Positions 7,330 to 16,165 are shown, numbered from the stretch's first letter. The stretch is 64,000 bases of DNA from UM-FILTER-47-13 sp964445195 (GCA_964445195.1 CAYUKA010000003.1:79121-143120); one strand, 5' to 3'. The notes: generated from the sequence alone by a model not told the origin. Program-made: numbers and translations.

Positions 7330-8355
7330 TCATGGCTGTTCCCCAACCCTCTTTATTTCCCAGCGTAGCGTGATTCCGCAATCATCGGCAACGCGGCGGC
7401 GCACCTCTTCCCCGAGATTCTCAAGATCGGCCGCGGTGGCGCTGCCGGTATTGATCATAAAGTTACAGTGCTTCTCGCTCATCTGCGCGCCGCCGGCCAT
7501 CAGGCCGCGGCACCCGGCCCGGTCGATCAGTTGCCAAACCTTTGTATCGTCCGGCAAGCCCGCCGCAGCAAGGTCAGCCGGGTCGGGGTTGGCAAAGGTC
7601 GAGCCGCCGGTGCGCTCCCGGATCGGCTGGCTGGCCTCGCGCCGGGCGCGGATATCATCCATATGGTTTTGAATAACCGCCGGGCCACCGTCGCCCCCCT
7701 GAAACACCGCACTAATAAATATGTAATCGGTGGGCAGGCTGTTACTGCGATAGGCAAGCGCCATTCTAACACTGTCATCCTGAGCGTTAGCGAAGGATCT
7801 CAGGCCACCCGGTCCCTGATTCTTCGTCGCAAGCGCCTCAGAATGACAGGGATTGAAAACATGCAGACGGCCCTGCCGGTCCAGCGCCGTCGCTTCCACC
7901 AGCACATCTTTGGTTTCCGTGCCGTAACAACCGGCATTCATCCGCAGCGCCCCGCCAATCGTGCCGGGGATGCCGCTGAAAAACTCCAGCCCGGATATCC
8001 CGGCCTGCGCCGCCGCCTTGGCCACAGACGCATCAAGCGCCAGCGCCCCGGCGCGGATGCGCCCGCCTTCCAGCACCTCGATTTGTGCAAACTCGCGCGG
8101 CAGCCGCACCGTCACCCCGCGCACCCCGCCATCGCGGATGATACAGTTCGACATGACGCCAAAGACCTGCACCGGCACATCCGGCGGCAGGTTTTGCATG
8201 AGCGCGGCCAGGTCATCCTGATCCGCCGGCTTAAACAGCACATCCGCCGTCCCGCCGGTTTTAAACCACCCGACCGCCCCCAGCGGCGCGTTCTCCGTGA
8301 TCCGCCCGCGGACAGCTGGAAAATCGTCTAATTTATAAGCCATTTGCATCATCAT
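7330..8355 (-). CDS. murB: UDP-N-acetylenolpyruvoylglucosamine reductase (MurB) with in-frame repeat insertion
   Basis: MurB is the FAD enzyme that reduces UDP-GlcNAc-enolpyruvate to UDP-MurNAc. The FAD-binding segment GWFKTGGTADVLFKPADQDD (about 29-48), MNAGCYGTETKDV, the catalytic Ser region RTGGSTFANPDP and the conserved Glu near WEIKRVG at the end are all present. At about residues 169-195 there is an extra block (CHSEALATKNQG...SFANAQDD) that replaces a short loop before the conserved LAYRSNSLP. It is encoded by a 78-bp palindromic element (7772-7849) and keeps the frame. I place the start at ATG 8355; a TTG two codons upstream is also open. The enzyme is presumably active, because all catalytic motifs flank the insertion. 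Confidence 0.93.
   Translation of the reverse strand: MMMQMAYKLDDFPAVRGRITENAPLGAVGWFKTGGTADVLFKPADQDDLAALMQNLPPDVPVQVFGVMSNCIIRDGGVRGVTVRLPREFAQIEVLEGGRIRAGALALDASVAKAAAQAGISGLEFFSGIPGTIGGALRMNAGCYGTETKDVLVEATALDRQGRLHVFNPCHSEALATKNQGPGGLRSFANAQDDSVRMALAYRSNSLPTDYIFISAVFQGGDGGPAVIQNHMDDIRARREASQPIRERTGGSTFANPDPADLAAAGLPDDTKVWQLIDRAGCRGLMAGGAQMSEKHCNFMINTGSATAADLENLGEEVRRRVADDCGITLRWEIKRVGEQP
7772..7849. repeat. In-frame palindromic repeat inside murB
   Basis: This 78-bp element has inverted ends (CTGTCATCCTGAG at 7772-7784; CTCAGAATGACAG at 7837-7849, one internal mismatch). It equals exactly 26 codons and leaves murB open. The TCCTGAG...AGAATGAC type is a known dispersed palindrome in proteobacterial genomes. 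The situation resembles Rickettsia palindromic elements that insert inside genes. Confidence 0.8.
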
Positions 8356-8375
8356 AGACAATTCAATCCTAAACC

Positions 8376-8475
8376 GTCATTGCGACCCCGGCCTTGAGCC
8401 GGGGGAAGCAATCCAGAATGCATACAAGATTGGAAAGACCCTGGATTGCTTCGTCGCTATACTCCTCGCAATGAC
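8376..8475. repeat. TCATTGCGA-type palindromic repeat between murC and murB
   Basis: Inverted ends GTCATTGCGA (8376-8385) and CTCGCAATGAC (8465-8475) enclose inner arms GAAGCAATCCAG and CTGGATTGCTTC. It fills most of the murC-murB gap. A short open frame across it is repeat-derived, not a gene. Confidence 0.8.
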
Positions 8476-8498
8476 ACATTTCTCCTTTCACCCGACTC

Positions 8499-9929
8499 TC
8501 ATGACGTTTGTCTTTTCTTCGTCTCGCCAGAGTCTCTGATTTGTTCCAGCGCCCTCGGCAAATCCTGCGCCCATTTGGTGATATCACCGGCGCCCATGCA
8601 GACAACCAGATCACCGGCCTCTGCGATTTCAGCAATCAATTGCGGCAGCATTTCGGCGCTTTCAAGGATTTTAACGGCGCGGTGGCCGCATTTGCGAATC
8701 CCTTCCGCCAGCGCGTCACGATCAGCGCTTTCAATACGCGCTTCGCCTGCTGCATAGACATCGGCAACGACCACAATATCGGCATCGTTAAAACAGGTGC
8801 AGAACTCGTCAAACAGGTCCTTGAGGCGCGAATAGCGGTGCGGCTGCATCACGGCGATAACTTTACCGCCGCTCTCATGCACGACATGCCGCGCGGTTTT
8901 CAGGACGGCCGCAATCTCCACCGGGTGATGGGCGTAATCATCAATCACGCCAATGCCCGCCACGTCACCGGTTTTGGTAAAGCGGCGTTTGACCCCGGCG
9001 AAATGGGCCAGCGCCTTTTTCATCAGCGGCGGCGCAACTTCAAGCTCGCGCGCAATCGCCAGCGCCGCCAGCGCGTTTTGCACATTGTGCTCACCCGGCA
9101 TCGCCAGATACACATCCTTAAGCTCACCGTCTTCAAACACCACGTCAAAGGTACTGCCATCCGCGCCGTGCCGAATATTCTGCGCCCGCACATCGGCCTG
9201 CGGGTTAAAGCCGTACGTCACAACGCGGCGGTCGGTCAGCTCGGCGACCAGCGCCTGCACTTCGGGATGGTCGAGACACAGCACGGCAAAACCGTAAAAC
9301 GGGATATTATTCACAAACTGGCGGTAAGCCTCGCGCACCGCATCAAAGCCGCCATAATGCTCCATATGCTCCGGGTCGATATTGGTAACAACCGCCACAG
9401 TAGCCGGCAGGCGGGTAAAGGTGCCGTCACTCTCATCGCTTTCCGCCACCATCCACTGCCCCTGCCCCAGCCTTGTGTTGGTGCCGTAGCGGTTCACAAT
9501 GCCGCCATTGATCACGGTCGGATCAAGTCCGCCTTCCTCCAGCATCGCCCCGACCAGCGAAGTCGTCGTCGTCTTGCCGTGCGTGCCACCGATCGCGATT
9601 GCCCATTTAAAGCGCATCAGCTCGGCCAGCATTTCGGCCCGCCGCACGATCGGCAGCTTTTTCGCACGCGCCTCCACCAACTCAGGGTTATCGCGCGCCA
9701 CCGCCGAAGACGTCACAACCACCGACGCACCCTCAATATGCGCGGCGTCATGGCCCTTGAAAGTTCTGATACCCTTTTCGTTCAGGCGCGCAATATTGAC
9801 CCCGGCGGCAAGATCGCTGCCCTGCACGCTGTAACCAAGGCCGTGCAGGATCTCGGCAATCCCGCTCATCCCGATCCCGCCAATGCCGACGAAATGGATC
9901 GTGCCTGTATCAAGCGGCTGTGTGCGCAT
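8499..9929 (-). CDS. murC: UDP-N-acetylmuramate--L-alanine ligase
   Basis: MurC adds L-Ala to UDP-MurNAc, the first step of stem-peptide assembly in the cytoplasm. The 476-residue product has the N-terminal Rossmann FVGIGGIGMSGIAEIL (about 13-28), the ATP P-loop GGTHGKTTTTSLV (about 113-125), the Mur-ligase DIDPEHMEHYGG-like segment, and DDYAHHPVEI (about 343-352). A GAGAGGA ribosome-binding site precedes ATG 9929. It overlaps the upstream GNAT gene by 20 bases, which implies co-transcription. Confidence 0.97.
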   Translation of the reverse strand: MRTQPLDTGTIHFVGIGGIGMSGIAEILHGLGYSVQGSDLAAGVNIARLNEKGIRTFKGHDAAHIEGASVVVTSSAVARDNPELVEARAKKLPIVRRAEMLAELMRFKWAIAIGGTHGKTTTTSLVGAMLEEGGLDPTVINGGIVNRYGTNTRLGQGQWMVAESDESDGTFTRLPATVAVVTNIDPEHMEHYGGFDAVREAYRQFVNNIPFYGFAVLCLDHPEVQALVAELTDRRVVTYGFNPQADVRAQNIRHGADGSTFDVVFEDGELKDVYLAMPGEHNVQNALAALAIARELEVAPPLMKKALAHFAGVKRRFTKTGDVAGIGVIDDYAHHPVEIAAVLKTARHVVHESGGKVIAVMQPHRYSRLKDLFDEFCTCFNDADIVVVADVYAAGEARIESADRDALAEGIRKCGHRAVKILESAEMLPQLIAEIAEAGDLVVCMGAGDITKWAQDLPRALEQIRDSGETKKRQTS

Positions 9930-10464
9930 AAAATTCCTCTCTGCCTAGCCGGTACAACACATGCGGGTTGAGCGGACTGTCCGCCTCCACCGACGGATGG
10001 ACAAATTCCTCATCATAGCGCATGCCCAGCTTTGCCATGACACGGCGCGACCTTAAATTATCGCGCGCGGTAAAGGAAACTATTTCTTGCAGCGCCAATT
10101 CATCAAACCCATGGCGCGCGGCGGCCAGCGCCGCTTCGGTGGCATACCCTTTACCCCAATATTCATACGCCAGCCGCCAGCCAATCTCAATGCAGGGTGT
10201 AAAGTGTGCTTCGAAACGCGGCTCCTGAATACCGGTAAAACCGATAAACGCGCCGGAGCGCTTCTCTTCCAGCGCCCACAACCCGAACCCTTTGTCATCA
10301 AGATAAGCGCGAAACCGGTTGGCAACCCAGATACTGCCCTCTTCCGGCAGACATTCCGGCATAAATTCCATTACCCGCGGATCGGCATTGAGCGCCGCAA
10401 ACGGCGGGTAATCCTCATCCCGCCAGGGACGCATCACGAGACGGTCTGTGTTGAGAACGGTCAT
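9910..10464 (-). CDS. GNAT-family N-acetyltransferase (RimJ/RimL-like) inside the dcw cluster
   Basis: This 184-residue protein has the layout of RimJ/RimL-type acetyltransferases: LNTDRLVMRPWRDEDYPPF at the N-terminus, the acetyl-CoA-binding motif A region IGWRLAYEYWGKGYATEAA (about 92-110), and a C-terminal SRRVMAKLGMRYD segment. These enzymes move acetyl from acetyl-CoA to an amine; the substrate here is unknown. It lies between murG and murC, overlapping murC by 20 bases, so it is embedded in the cell-wall transcript. It is not part of the standard dcw set, and a role in cell-wall modification would be speculation. Confidence 0.85.
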   Translation of the reverse strand: MTVLNTDRLVMRPWRDEDYPPFAALNADPRVMEFMPECLPEEGSIWVANRFRAYLDDKGFGLWALEEKRSGAFIGFTGIQEPRFEAHFTPCIEIGWRLAYEYWGKGYATEAALAAARHGFDELALQEIVSFTARDNLRSRRVMAKLGMRYDEEFVHPSVEADSPLNPHVLYRLGREEFYAHTAA

Positions 10465-10486
10465 AGCCTGCCCCGCACCGCTGTCT

Positions 10487-11650
10487 TTACGCTTCCCGGC
10501 CCTGGGTCAGATCGAAGGGGCGCGAAGCGTCCTTGTCCCAACCCGCCGCAATGGCGGTGACGAGGTTACCAAGCCGCCGTGCCGCATCGGGCCTGGCGCA
10601 GCTACGCGCGTTTTCGGCAGCACGGAACAATGTTTCAGGGTTTTGCAAAAAGCTCTCCAGCCGGGCCAGCAGCGCATCGGTTGTAAACCCGTCCTGCGTC
10701 ATGACCCACGCGCCGCCGGCATCGGCAACAATATCGGCATTAATCTTCTGCTGCTGGTCCTTGTGATGCGGATAGGGCACGAAAATCGCCGGGCGCCCCG
10801 CCGTTATAACCTCGGCCACCGTGCTCGCGCCGGCGCGGGCAATCACCAGATGCGCCTGCCCCAGCACATCCGCAACATCATCGAAAAACGGTGCCAGTCG
10901 GGCCGCAATCCCGGCCTGTTCGTAACGGCCGCGCACCTGATCAATATCCTCGGCCCGGCACTGCTGGACAAGCTCCAGCCTCGCCCGGTAATCCACCGGC
11001 AGGGCTTCCAGCGCCGGCGGCAGAACCTCGGCGAATATATGTGCGCCAAGCGAACCGCCAAACACGGCAATGGTCAGCTTGCCGTCGGTTTCCAGCGCCG
11101 GGTAAGGTTTATTATAGAGCGCCGCGATATCCTCCCGCACCGGGTTACCGGTGACCACGGCCCGGACCTTGTCGACCTCATCCAGCCCCTCGACATGCGG
11201 GAACGACAGCGCAATCCGGTCGGCTTTGGGCGCCAGCATCGCGTTGGCTTTGCCGAGCACGCCGTCGGACTGATGTATGACTGTCGGGATCTTGCGCCGC
11301 TGCGCCGCATGCACCGGCGCGAATGACGGATAACCGCCAAATCCGACCACGACAGCAGGCTTCAATTTGTCAACCAGCCGCACCGCTTGTATCATACCCA
11401 GCCCCAGCGCAGCTATGCCTTTGATCTTGCCCATCAGGCCGCTGCCGAGCGTACCGGCCTTTAGCACCTGGATATCCACATCATCGCTGAACATCGCCCG
11501 GTAACGGCCGCCACGCGTATCCGTCGCCAGCACAACCTTATAGCCCCGCGACAATAAATCCTGCGCAAGCGCCGCCGCCGGCGTCATATGCCCGCCGGTA
11601 CCGCCGGCGCTCAAAATAATCGTCTTGCTCTTGTCATGATCATCCGTCAT
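10487..11650 (-). CDS. murG: UDP-GlcNAc:undecaprenyl-PP-MurNAc-pentapeptide GlcNAc transferase (MurG) with repeat-like C-terminal tail
   Basis: MurG transfers GlcNAc to lipid I to make lipid II at the inner face of the membrane. The 387-residue product begins IILSAGGTGGHMTPA (the GGTGGH loop), has HQSDGVLGKANAMLAP, and the donor-binding RAGASTVAEV (about 268-277). The ATG at 11650 overlaps the ftsW stop as ATGA; the frame is open further upstream but only as a shadow of ftsW. The last residues (SRPFDLTQGREA) match the kind of string that dispersed repeats encode in many genomes and extend past the usual family end, so the tail is probably repeat-derived. Confidence 0.95.
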   Translation of the reverse strand: MTDDHDKSKTIILSAGGTGGHMTPAAALAQDLLSRGYKVVLATDTRGGRYRAMFSDDVDIQVLKAGTLGSGLMGKIKGIAALGLGMIQAVRLVDKLKPAVVVGFGGYPSFAPVHAAQRRKIPTVIHQSDGVLGKANAMLAPKADRIALSFPHVEGLDEVDKVRAVVTGNPVREDIAALYNKPYPALETDGKLTIAVFGGSLGAHIFAEVLPPALEALPVDYRARLELVQQCRAEDIDQVRGRYEQAGIAARLAPFFDDVADVLGQAHLVIARAGASTVAEVITAGRPAIFVPYPHHKDQQQKINADIVADAGGAWVMTQDGFTTDALLARLESFLQNPETLFRAAENARSCARPDAARRLGNLVTAIAAGWDKDASRPFDLTQGREA

Positions 11651-12813
11651 GCCTGCCTCATCCGGTAAGCCCGCCGGGTCAGCGCCCCGCCACGCGCGAT
11701 CGACGACCTGACCTGCCGCCTTGTCAGCGCCAGTACCATGCCCATGGCCCATGCCATCGCCAGCAGCGAAGACCCGCCATAGCTGATAAACGGCAGGGTC
11801 ATGCCCTTGGCCGGCAACAAGTGGACCGCCGAACACATATGCACCAGCGCCTGCATGCCGAACATCGTCAGCAGTCCGCCAACCGCCAGCACCGCGAACA
11901 TGTCGCTTGAATCTATGACACGGTTCAGCCCGCGCAGCACAACATAAGCAAACAGCAGCACAAGCACGATCACGAAAACCAGACCCAGCTCCTCACCAGC
12001 CACAGAGAAAATAAAGTCAGCATGAGCGTCCGGCAGGTTAAGCTTCACGCTGCCCTGCCCCGGCCCGGTGCCAAACACGCCGCCCTGCCGGAACGCTTCC
12101 AGCGACTGCTGGACCTGGAAACTGTCGCCTGCATCGGGGTCGAGAAACCGGTCGATCCGGCTGCGGACATGCGAGAACATAAAATAGCTCCCCAGCAGGC
12201 CTAGCCCGCCGGCCGCGATCATCGCCGCGACAATCCACAGCGGAAAACCGGCCATAAAGATGATCGCGCCATAGATTGCGCCGGTCACAAATGTCATGCC
12301 GAGATCGGGCTGTAACAGCAGCAGCATGACAATCACAAGGAAAAGCCCGGCGGCAATGCGGCTACCGGGAAAAGACGGTAACTCTTTCTGCCGGGCGATA
12401 AGCCAGGCTGCCGTCACGGCAAAGGCCGGCTTGACGAATTCGCTCGGCTGCAGGGAAAAGCCGGGCAAATGGAGCCAGCGCTGCGCGCCCTTGATCTCGG
12501 TGCCGCCGATCAGGACCAGCACCAGTGCGGCAATGCTGCCGATCAGGGCCAGACTCGCCATCCGCCAGACCATCCGCGGTGAGAGCAGCGATGTACCAAA
12601 CAGCAGGATCAAGGCCGGGCCGAGCAGGATGACATGACGTGTGATAAAATGAAACTGGCCCAGCCCGATCCGCTCCGCCACCGGCGGACTGGCCGCCGCC
12701 ACTAAAACCAACCCGGCCGCCATCAAGACCAGGAACAGGGTCAGCATGGTGCGGTCAACCGTCCACCACCAGTCGCCAAGCACCGAACGGTCCGTGCGGG
12801 AAAAAAGACTCAT
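11647..12813 (-). CDS. ftsW: Septal peptidoglycan glycosyltransferase FtsW (SEDS family)
   Basis: FtsW polymerises lipid II at the division site in partnership with FtsI. The 388-residue protein is a polytopic membrane protein of about ten helices. It has the SEDS features: KPAFAVTAAWLIA region, LLLLQPDLGMTFV (about 161-173), a large periplasmic loop with RIDRFLDPDAGDSFQVQQS, and the C-terminal GMTLPFISYGGSSLLAMAW signature (about 336-354). It is coupled to murG by a 4-base overlap. An orphan gene on the other strand separates it from murD, so it needs its own promoter in 12814-13053 or read-through. Confidence 0.96.
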   Translation of the reverse strand: MSLFSRTDRSVLGDWWWTVDRTMLTLFLVLMAAGLVLVAAASPPVAERIGLGQFHFITRHVILLGPALILLFGTSLLSPRMVWRMASLALIGSIAALVLVLIGGTEIKGAQRWLHLPGFSLQPSEFVKPAFAVTAAWLIARQKELPSFPGSRIAAGLFLVIVMLLLLQPDLGMTFVTGAIYGAIIFMAGFPLWIVAAMIAAGGLGLLGSYFMFSHVRSRIDRFLDPDAGDSFQVQQSLEAFRQGGVFGTGPGQGSVKLNLPDAHADFIFSVAGEELGLVFVIVLVLLFAYVVLRGLNRVIDSSDMFAVLAVGGLLTMFGMQALVHMCSAVHLLPAKGMTLPFISYGGSSLLAMAWAMGMVLALTRRQVRSSIARGGALTRRAYRMRQA

Positions 12814-13053
12814 GCCAACGCCGCCTTAAAAACACAGTTTGTCGGCGGTACGGTGCAAAAAACCGGGTCGTTCATGCCGCTCCCGGACGGCTTCGAAACG
12901 TACCGGATGGCGTCACCGCCAATACGGTTCGCAAAGACAAATGGCAAACATATCCGGAGCAAATGGATCATAATACATTGATAATTCTACCCGCAAAAAA
13001 CACTGGTTGCCAGCAGGGAATATGGTTACCCTGACATTTACTAGGATATATTC

Positions 13054-13671
13054 ATGATAAAAGGCGCTTTCAGAGATCGCTGGATTGACCGGATCCGCTT
13101 CGCGGACGTGATCATGCCCGTTCAACATGACGACAGCCCTGTGTCCATCAAAATCACCACCTGCCGTAAAGCCGACAGGATCGAGTTTCATATCCCGGGA
13201 CGGCTGGAAGCAATGGCCGGCCATCTGGCCGCCGGACATCCTTTTATTCTGAAATACAGTACCGAATATGCGGAAGTCTCCGCCGAATGGTGCATTGAGG
13301 CTCCCAGAGAGCGCCGGATATCAACGATTATCGGGATTGAGATGCATCTGCGGGGCCGGGCCCGGCCGATGATGCGCGCAGCCCTGCTTGATCATCTGGA
13401 AGATACCGTCCGGCAAAGCCGCGAGAGGATCGGCGACAGCTTTACCATCGCACAGCTTGACGGTGATTATTTTGAAGAGACACTCGCCCAGACGAAAGGG
13501 TTTACAGTACAGTTGGCAGACTCGACCTGGCATGATGTTATAAATTGCCTCACTTACCGCAGCCGAAACGATATTCTGGCAACAATAGATAAACTCCGGA
13601 ACATTTCCTCAGGCCCGGAAGATAAATACGCTACCGCCGCCAGACTGCTGGAAGACTATCACGGGCTTTAA
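13054..13671 (+). CDS. Orphan protein of unknown function, opposite strand inside the dcw cluster
   Basis: I do not recognise this 205-residue protein. An AGGA site 7 bases before ATG 13054 supports it as a real gene. There is no signal peptide or transmembrane helix, so it is probably cytoplasmic. The N-terminal half (about 1-115) alternates short beta-like segments with basic patches; the C-terminal half (about 115-205) looks helical, with RHRGRARPMMRAALLDHLED-like amphipathic stretches. It runs against the direction of the whole cluster, between ftsW and murD, and its end overlaps the murD end by 4 bases. A distant PilZ-like or regulatory role is possible but nothing in the sequence shows it. 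The 240-base region upstream (12814-13053) contains nothing else I can name. Confidence 0.65.
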   Translation: MIKGAFRDRWIDRIRFADVIMPVQHDDSPVSIKITTCRKADRIEFHIPGRLEAMAGHLAAGHPFILKYSTEYAEVSAEWCIEAPRERRISTIIGIEMHLRGRARPMMRAALLDHLEDTVRQSRERIGDSFTIAQLDGDYFEETLAQTKGFTVQLADSTWHDVINCLTYRSRNDILATIDKLRNISSGPEDKYATAARLLEDYHGL

Positions 13672-15056
13672 GCCGCTTCCTCCTGCAAGGCTTCAACCAG
13701 CATCGTAAAGAGATCGCCGCGATCCTCAAAGCTGCCGAACTGGTCATAAGAGGCACAGGCCGGCGACAGGAGCACAGTACCCGTACCGCCGGGCTGGCCC
13801 CGCTCGCTTTGCGCCAGCCGGTGCGCTTCGTCAACGGCCTTATCCAGTGTATGGCAAAAATTATGGGCGACACCGTGATTATCGAGCCAGGTCGCAAAAT
13901 CATCCATCGCCTCACCGATCAGGAAGGCATGGCGCACATGACCGGCAAAAGGCTCCAGTCCGCTTAAGCCGCCATCCTTGGCCCGGCCGCCGACAATCCA
14001 GTAGATATTTTTATACGAAGCCAGCGCTCGCCCGGCCGCCGCCGCGTTGGTGGCCTTGCTGTCGTTCACATAGGCAACGCCGTTAATCGTACGCACAAGA
14101 TACTGCCGATGATTAAGACCGGGGAAGCTGCGCATCGCGTCCATGATCGCTTCGGGTTCAAGGTCCATCAGCCGGGCCGCTGCATAGGCCGCCGCCGCAT
14201 TCTGGTGATTATGAACACCGGGCAATGAATCAATCGTCATTTCGCTGATTTCCACCGGCTCGCCGTACATCGCCTCGAACAGGCGGCCGTTTTCAACATA
14301 AACACCGTCCTTGTGGTGCCCGGCCGTACCAATGGGAAAACATTCTCGCGCGCCCTGTTTTTCGACAATGTCATACATGCGCTGCGAATCTTTATCGTCG
14401 GTGCCGATCACAGCCTTGCCGGGACCGCGGAAAATCCGCAGCTTGGCTTCGGCGTATTGTTCCATCGTACCGTGACGGTCGAGATGATCGGGGCTCAAAT
14501 TCAGATGCACACCGATATCCGGGGCAAAGCCGGGGCATAGCTCCAACTGGAACGAAGACATTTCCAGCACAAAAGCACCGGCCTTGGGCGGCATGCTCAG
14601 GTCAAGCGCCGCCTTGCCGATATTGCCGCCAATCGCAGTCTTGATCCCGCATTCATTCAGAATATGCCCGATCAGCGCCGTCGTCGTTGACTTACCGTTG
14701 GTGCCGGTAATCCCGATCGTTTTGCGCCCGTGACCACAACGATGCAGGATCTCAAGATCACCGATAATTTCAATGCCGGCGTCCCGCGCCCGCGAGACAA
14801 CAGGATGCGGCTTGGGCCGGTCCAGCGGAATACCGGGCGCACAAACAAGACAGGCATAACCGCTTAGATCCTCCCGGGACAAATCCCTGATCTCGGCCTC
14901 AACGCGCCCGCGGGTTTCTTCATCATCATCCCAGGCGACAACAGCCGCGCCGGCTTTCACCAGCGCCTTGACCACCGCCACGTTAGAAACGCCGAGCCCC
15001 AGCACGGCCACGGGCTTGTCATTCAATGTCTGTACAAAAGGCGTTACATTTATCAT
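13668..15056 (-). CDS. murD: UDP-N-acetylmuramoyl-L-alanine--D-glutamate ligase
   Basis: MurD adds D-Glu to UDP-MurNAc-L-Ala. The 462-residue product has an N-terminal uridine-binding Rossmann fold (VAVLGLGVSNVAVVKAL), the P-loop GITGTNGKSTTTALI (about 113-127), NLSPDHLDRHGTMEQYA (about 181-197) and YVNDSKATNAAAA (about 308-320). The start overlaps the mraY stop by 4 bases. Its 3' end meets the convergent orphan gene. Confidence 0.97.
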   Translation of the reverse strand: MINVTPFVQTLNDKPVAVLGLGVSNVAVVKALVKAGAAVVAWDDDEETRGRVEAEIRDLSREDLSGYACLVCAPGIPLDRPKPHPVVSRARDAGIEIIGDLEILHRCGHGRKTIGITGTNGKSTTTALIGHILNECGIKTAIGGNIGKAALDLSMPPKAGAFVLEMSSFQLELCPGFAPDIGVHLNLSPDHLDRHGTMEQYAEAKLRIFRGPGKAVIGTDDKDSQRMYDIVEKQGARECFPIGTAGHHKDGVYVENGRLFEAMYGEPVEISEMTIDSLPGVHNHQNAAAAYAAARLMDLEPEAIMDAMRSFPGLNHRQYLVRTINGVAYVNDSKATNAAAAGRALASYKNIYWIVGGRAKDGGLSGLEPFAGHVRHAFLIGEAMDDFATWLDNHGVAHNFCHTLDKAVDEAHRLAQSERGQPGGTGTVLLSPACASYDQFGSFEDRGDLFTMLVEALQEEAA

Positions 15057-16135
15057 CGCAGCTTCAGTGTCGATAATCCTACCAGGGCCAGTATAACCGC
15101 AATAATCCAGAACCGGATAACGATTGTCGGCTCGGACCAGCCCTTCTTTTCAAAATGGTGATGCAGCGGCGCCATTGCGAATACCCGCTTACCGGTCAGC
15201 TTATAAGATACGACCTGTACAATCACCGAAACGGTTTCCAGCACAAACAAGCCCCCGATAATCGCCAGCACCAGCTCGTGCTTGACCACCACCGCGATCG
15301 CGCCCAGCCCCGCCCCCATGGACAACGAACCGGTATCGCCCATAAACACCATCGCCGGCGGCGCGTTATACCACAAAAATCCCATCCCCGCGCCGATCAG
15401 CGCGCCGCAGATAATCGCCAGCTCTCCCGCGCCGGGCACAAAGTGAATGCCAAGATACGGCGCAAACACGGCGTTACCGGCCAGGTAGCAGATCAGCCCG
15501 AAACAGCCGGCGGCAATCATCACCGGCACGATCGCCAGCCCGTCCAGCCCGTCGGTCAGGTTCACGGCGTTCGAGGCACCAACAATCACCAGCACCGCGA
15601 ACGGCACAAAGAACAGCCCGAGCGGCAAAAGGAAGTCTTTGACAAATGGAATCGCCAGCCCGGTATCCATGCCATCGGCGGTCACGGCAATATAGGCCAG
15701 CACCGCCGCCGCCGCGATCCCGCCTTCGAGCAACAGGCGCAACTTGCCCGGCACACCCTTGTGCGAGCGGTTGGTCAGCTTCATGTAGTCATCGGCAAAC
15801 CCGACCGCGCCAAACCCGGCGATCACCCCCAGCACGATCCAGACATACGGGTTGGCCAGATCGGCCCAGAGCAGCACCGCCACTCCGGCCGCAATCAGGA
15901 TCATCAGCCCGCCCATCGTCGGCGTTCCGGCCTTGCCGGCGTGATCCGGCCCGACCTCTCGCAAAGGCTGGCCCTGCGTTTGCTTGCTCTTCAGCCAGCG
16001 AATCATACCCGGACCGATAAGAAAGCAGATAATAAGGGCAGTCATGATCGCGCCGCCCGTCCGGAATGTCAGGTACCGGAACAGGTTGAAGAGGATAAAA
16101 TCATCCGCCAGCGGCGTCAGAAGCAAGTACAGCAT
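15053..16135 (-). CDS. mraY: Phospho-N-acetylmuramoyl-pentapeptide transferase (MraY)
   Basis: MraY makes lipid I by moving phospho-MurNAc-pentapeptide to undecaprenyl phosphate. The 360-residue polytopic protein has the family's catalytic DDYMKLTNRSHKGVPGK segment (about 118-134), NLTDGLDGLA (about 191-200), FMGDTGSL (about 262-269) and the cytoplasmic APLHHHFEKKGW loop near the end. Ten transmembrane helices are expected. The start overlaps nothing upstream; murF ends 30 bases before. Confidence 0.97.
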   Translation of the reverse strand: MLYLLLTPLADDFILFNLFRYLTFRTGGAIMTALIICFLIGPGMIRWLKSKQTQGQPLREVGPDHAGKAGTPTMGGLMILIAAGVAVLLWADLANPYVWIVLGVIAGFGAVGFADDYMKLTNRSHKGVPGKLRLLLEGGIAAAAVLAYIAVTADGMDTGLAIPFVKDFLLPLGLFFVPFAVLVIVGASNAVNLTDGLDGLAIVPVMIAAGCFGLICYLAGNAVFAPYLGIHFVPGAGELAIICGALIGAGMGFLWYNAPPAMVFMGDTGSLSMGAGLGAIAVVVKHELVLAIIGGLFVLETVSVIVQVVSYKLTGKRVFAMAPLHHHFEKKGWSEPTIVIRFWIIAVILALVGLSTLKLR

Positions 16136-16165
16136 CAGTGTTTACAATTCATATCGCATATCATT

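Noticed and set aside
8369..8635. 88-residue frame between murB and murC
   Set aside because: It spans a TCATTGCGA repeat and the end of murC on the same strand in another frame.
8508..9971. 487-residue plus-strand frame opposite murC
   Set aside because: It is a shadow of murC in GC-rich codons; its composition is Arg/His/Gln-rich and lacks domains. The same applies to the long frames at 2457-3629 and 15155-16570.
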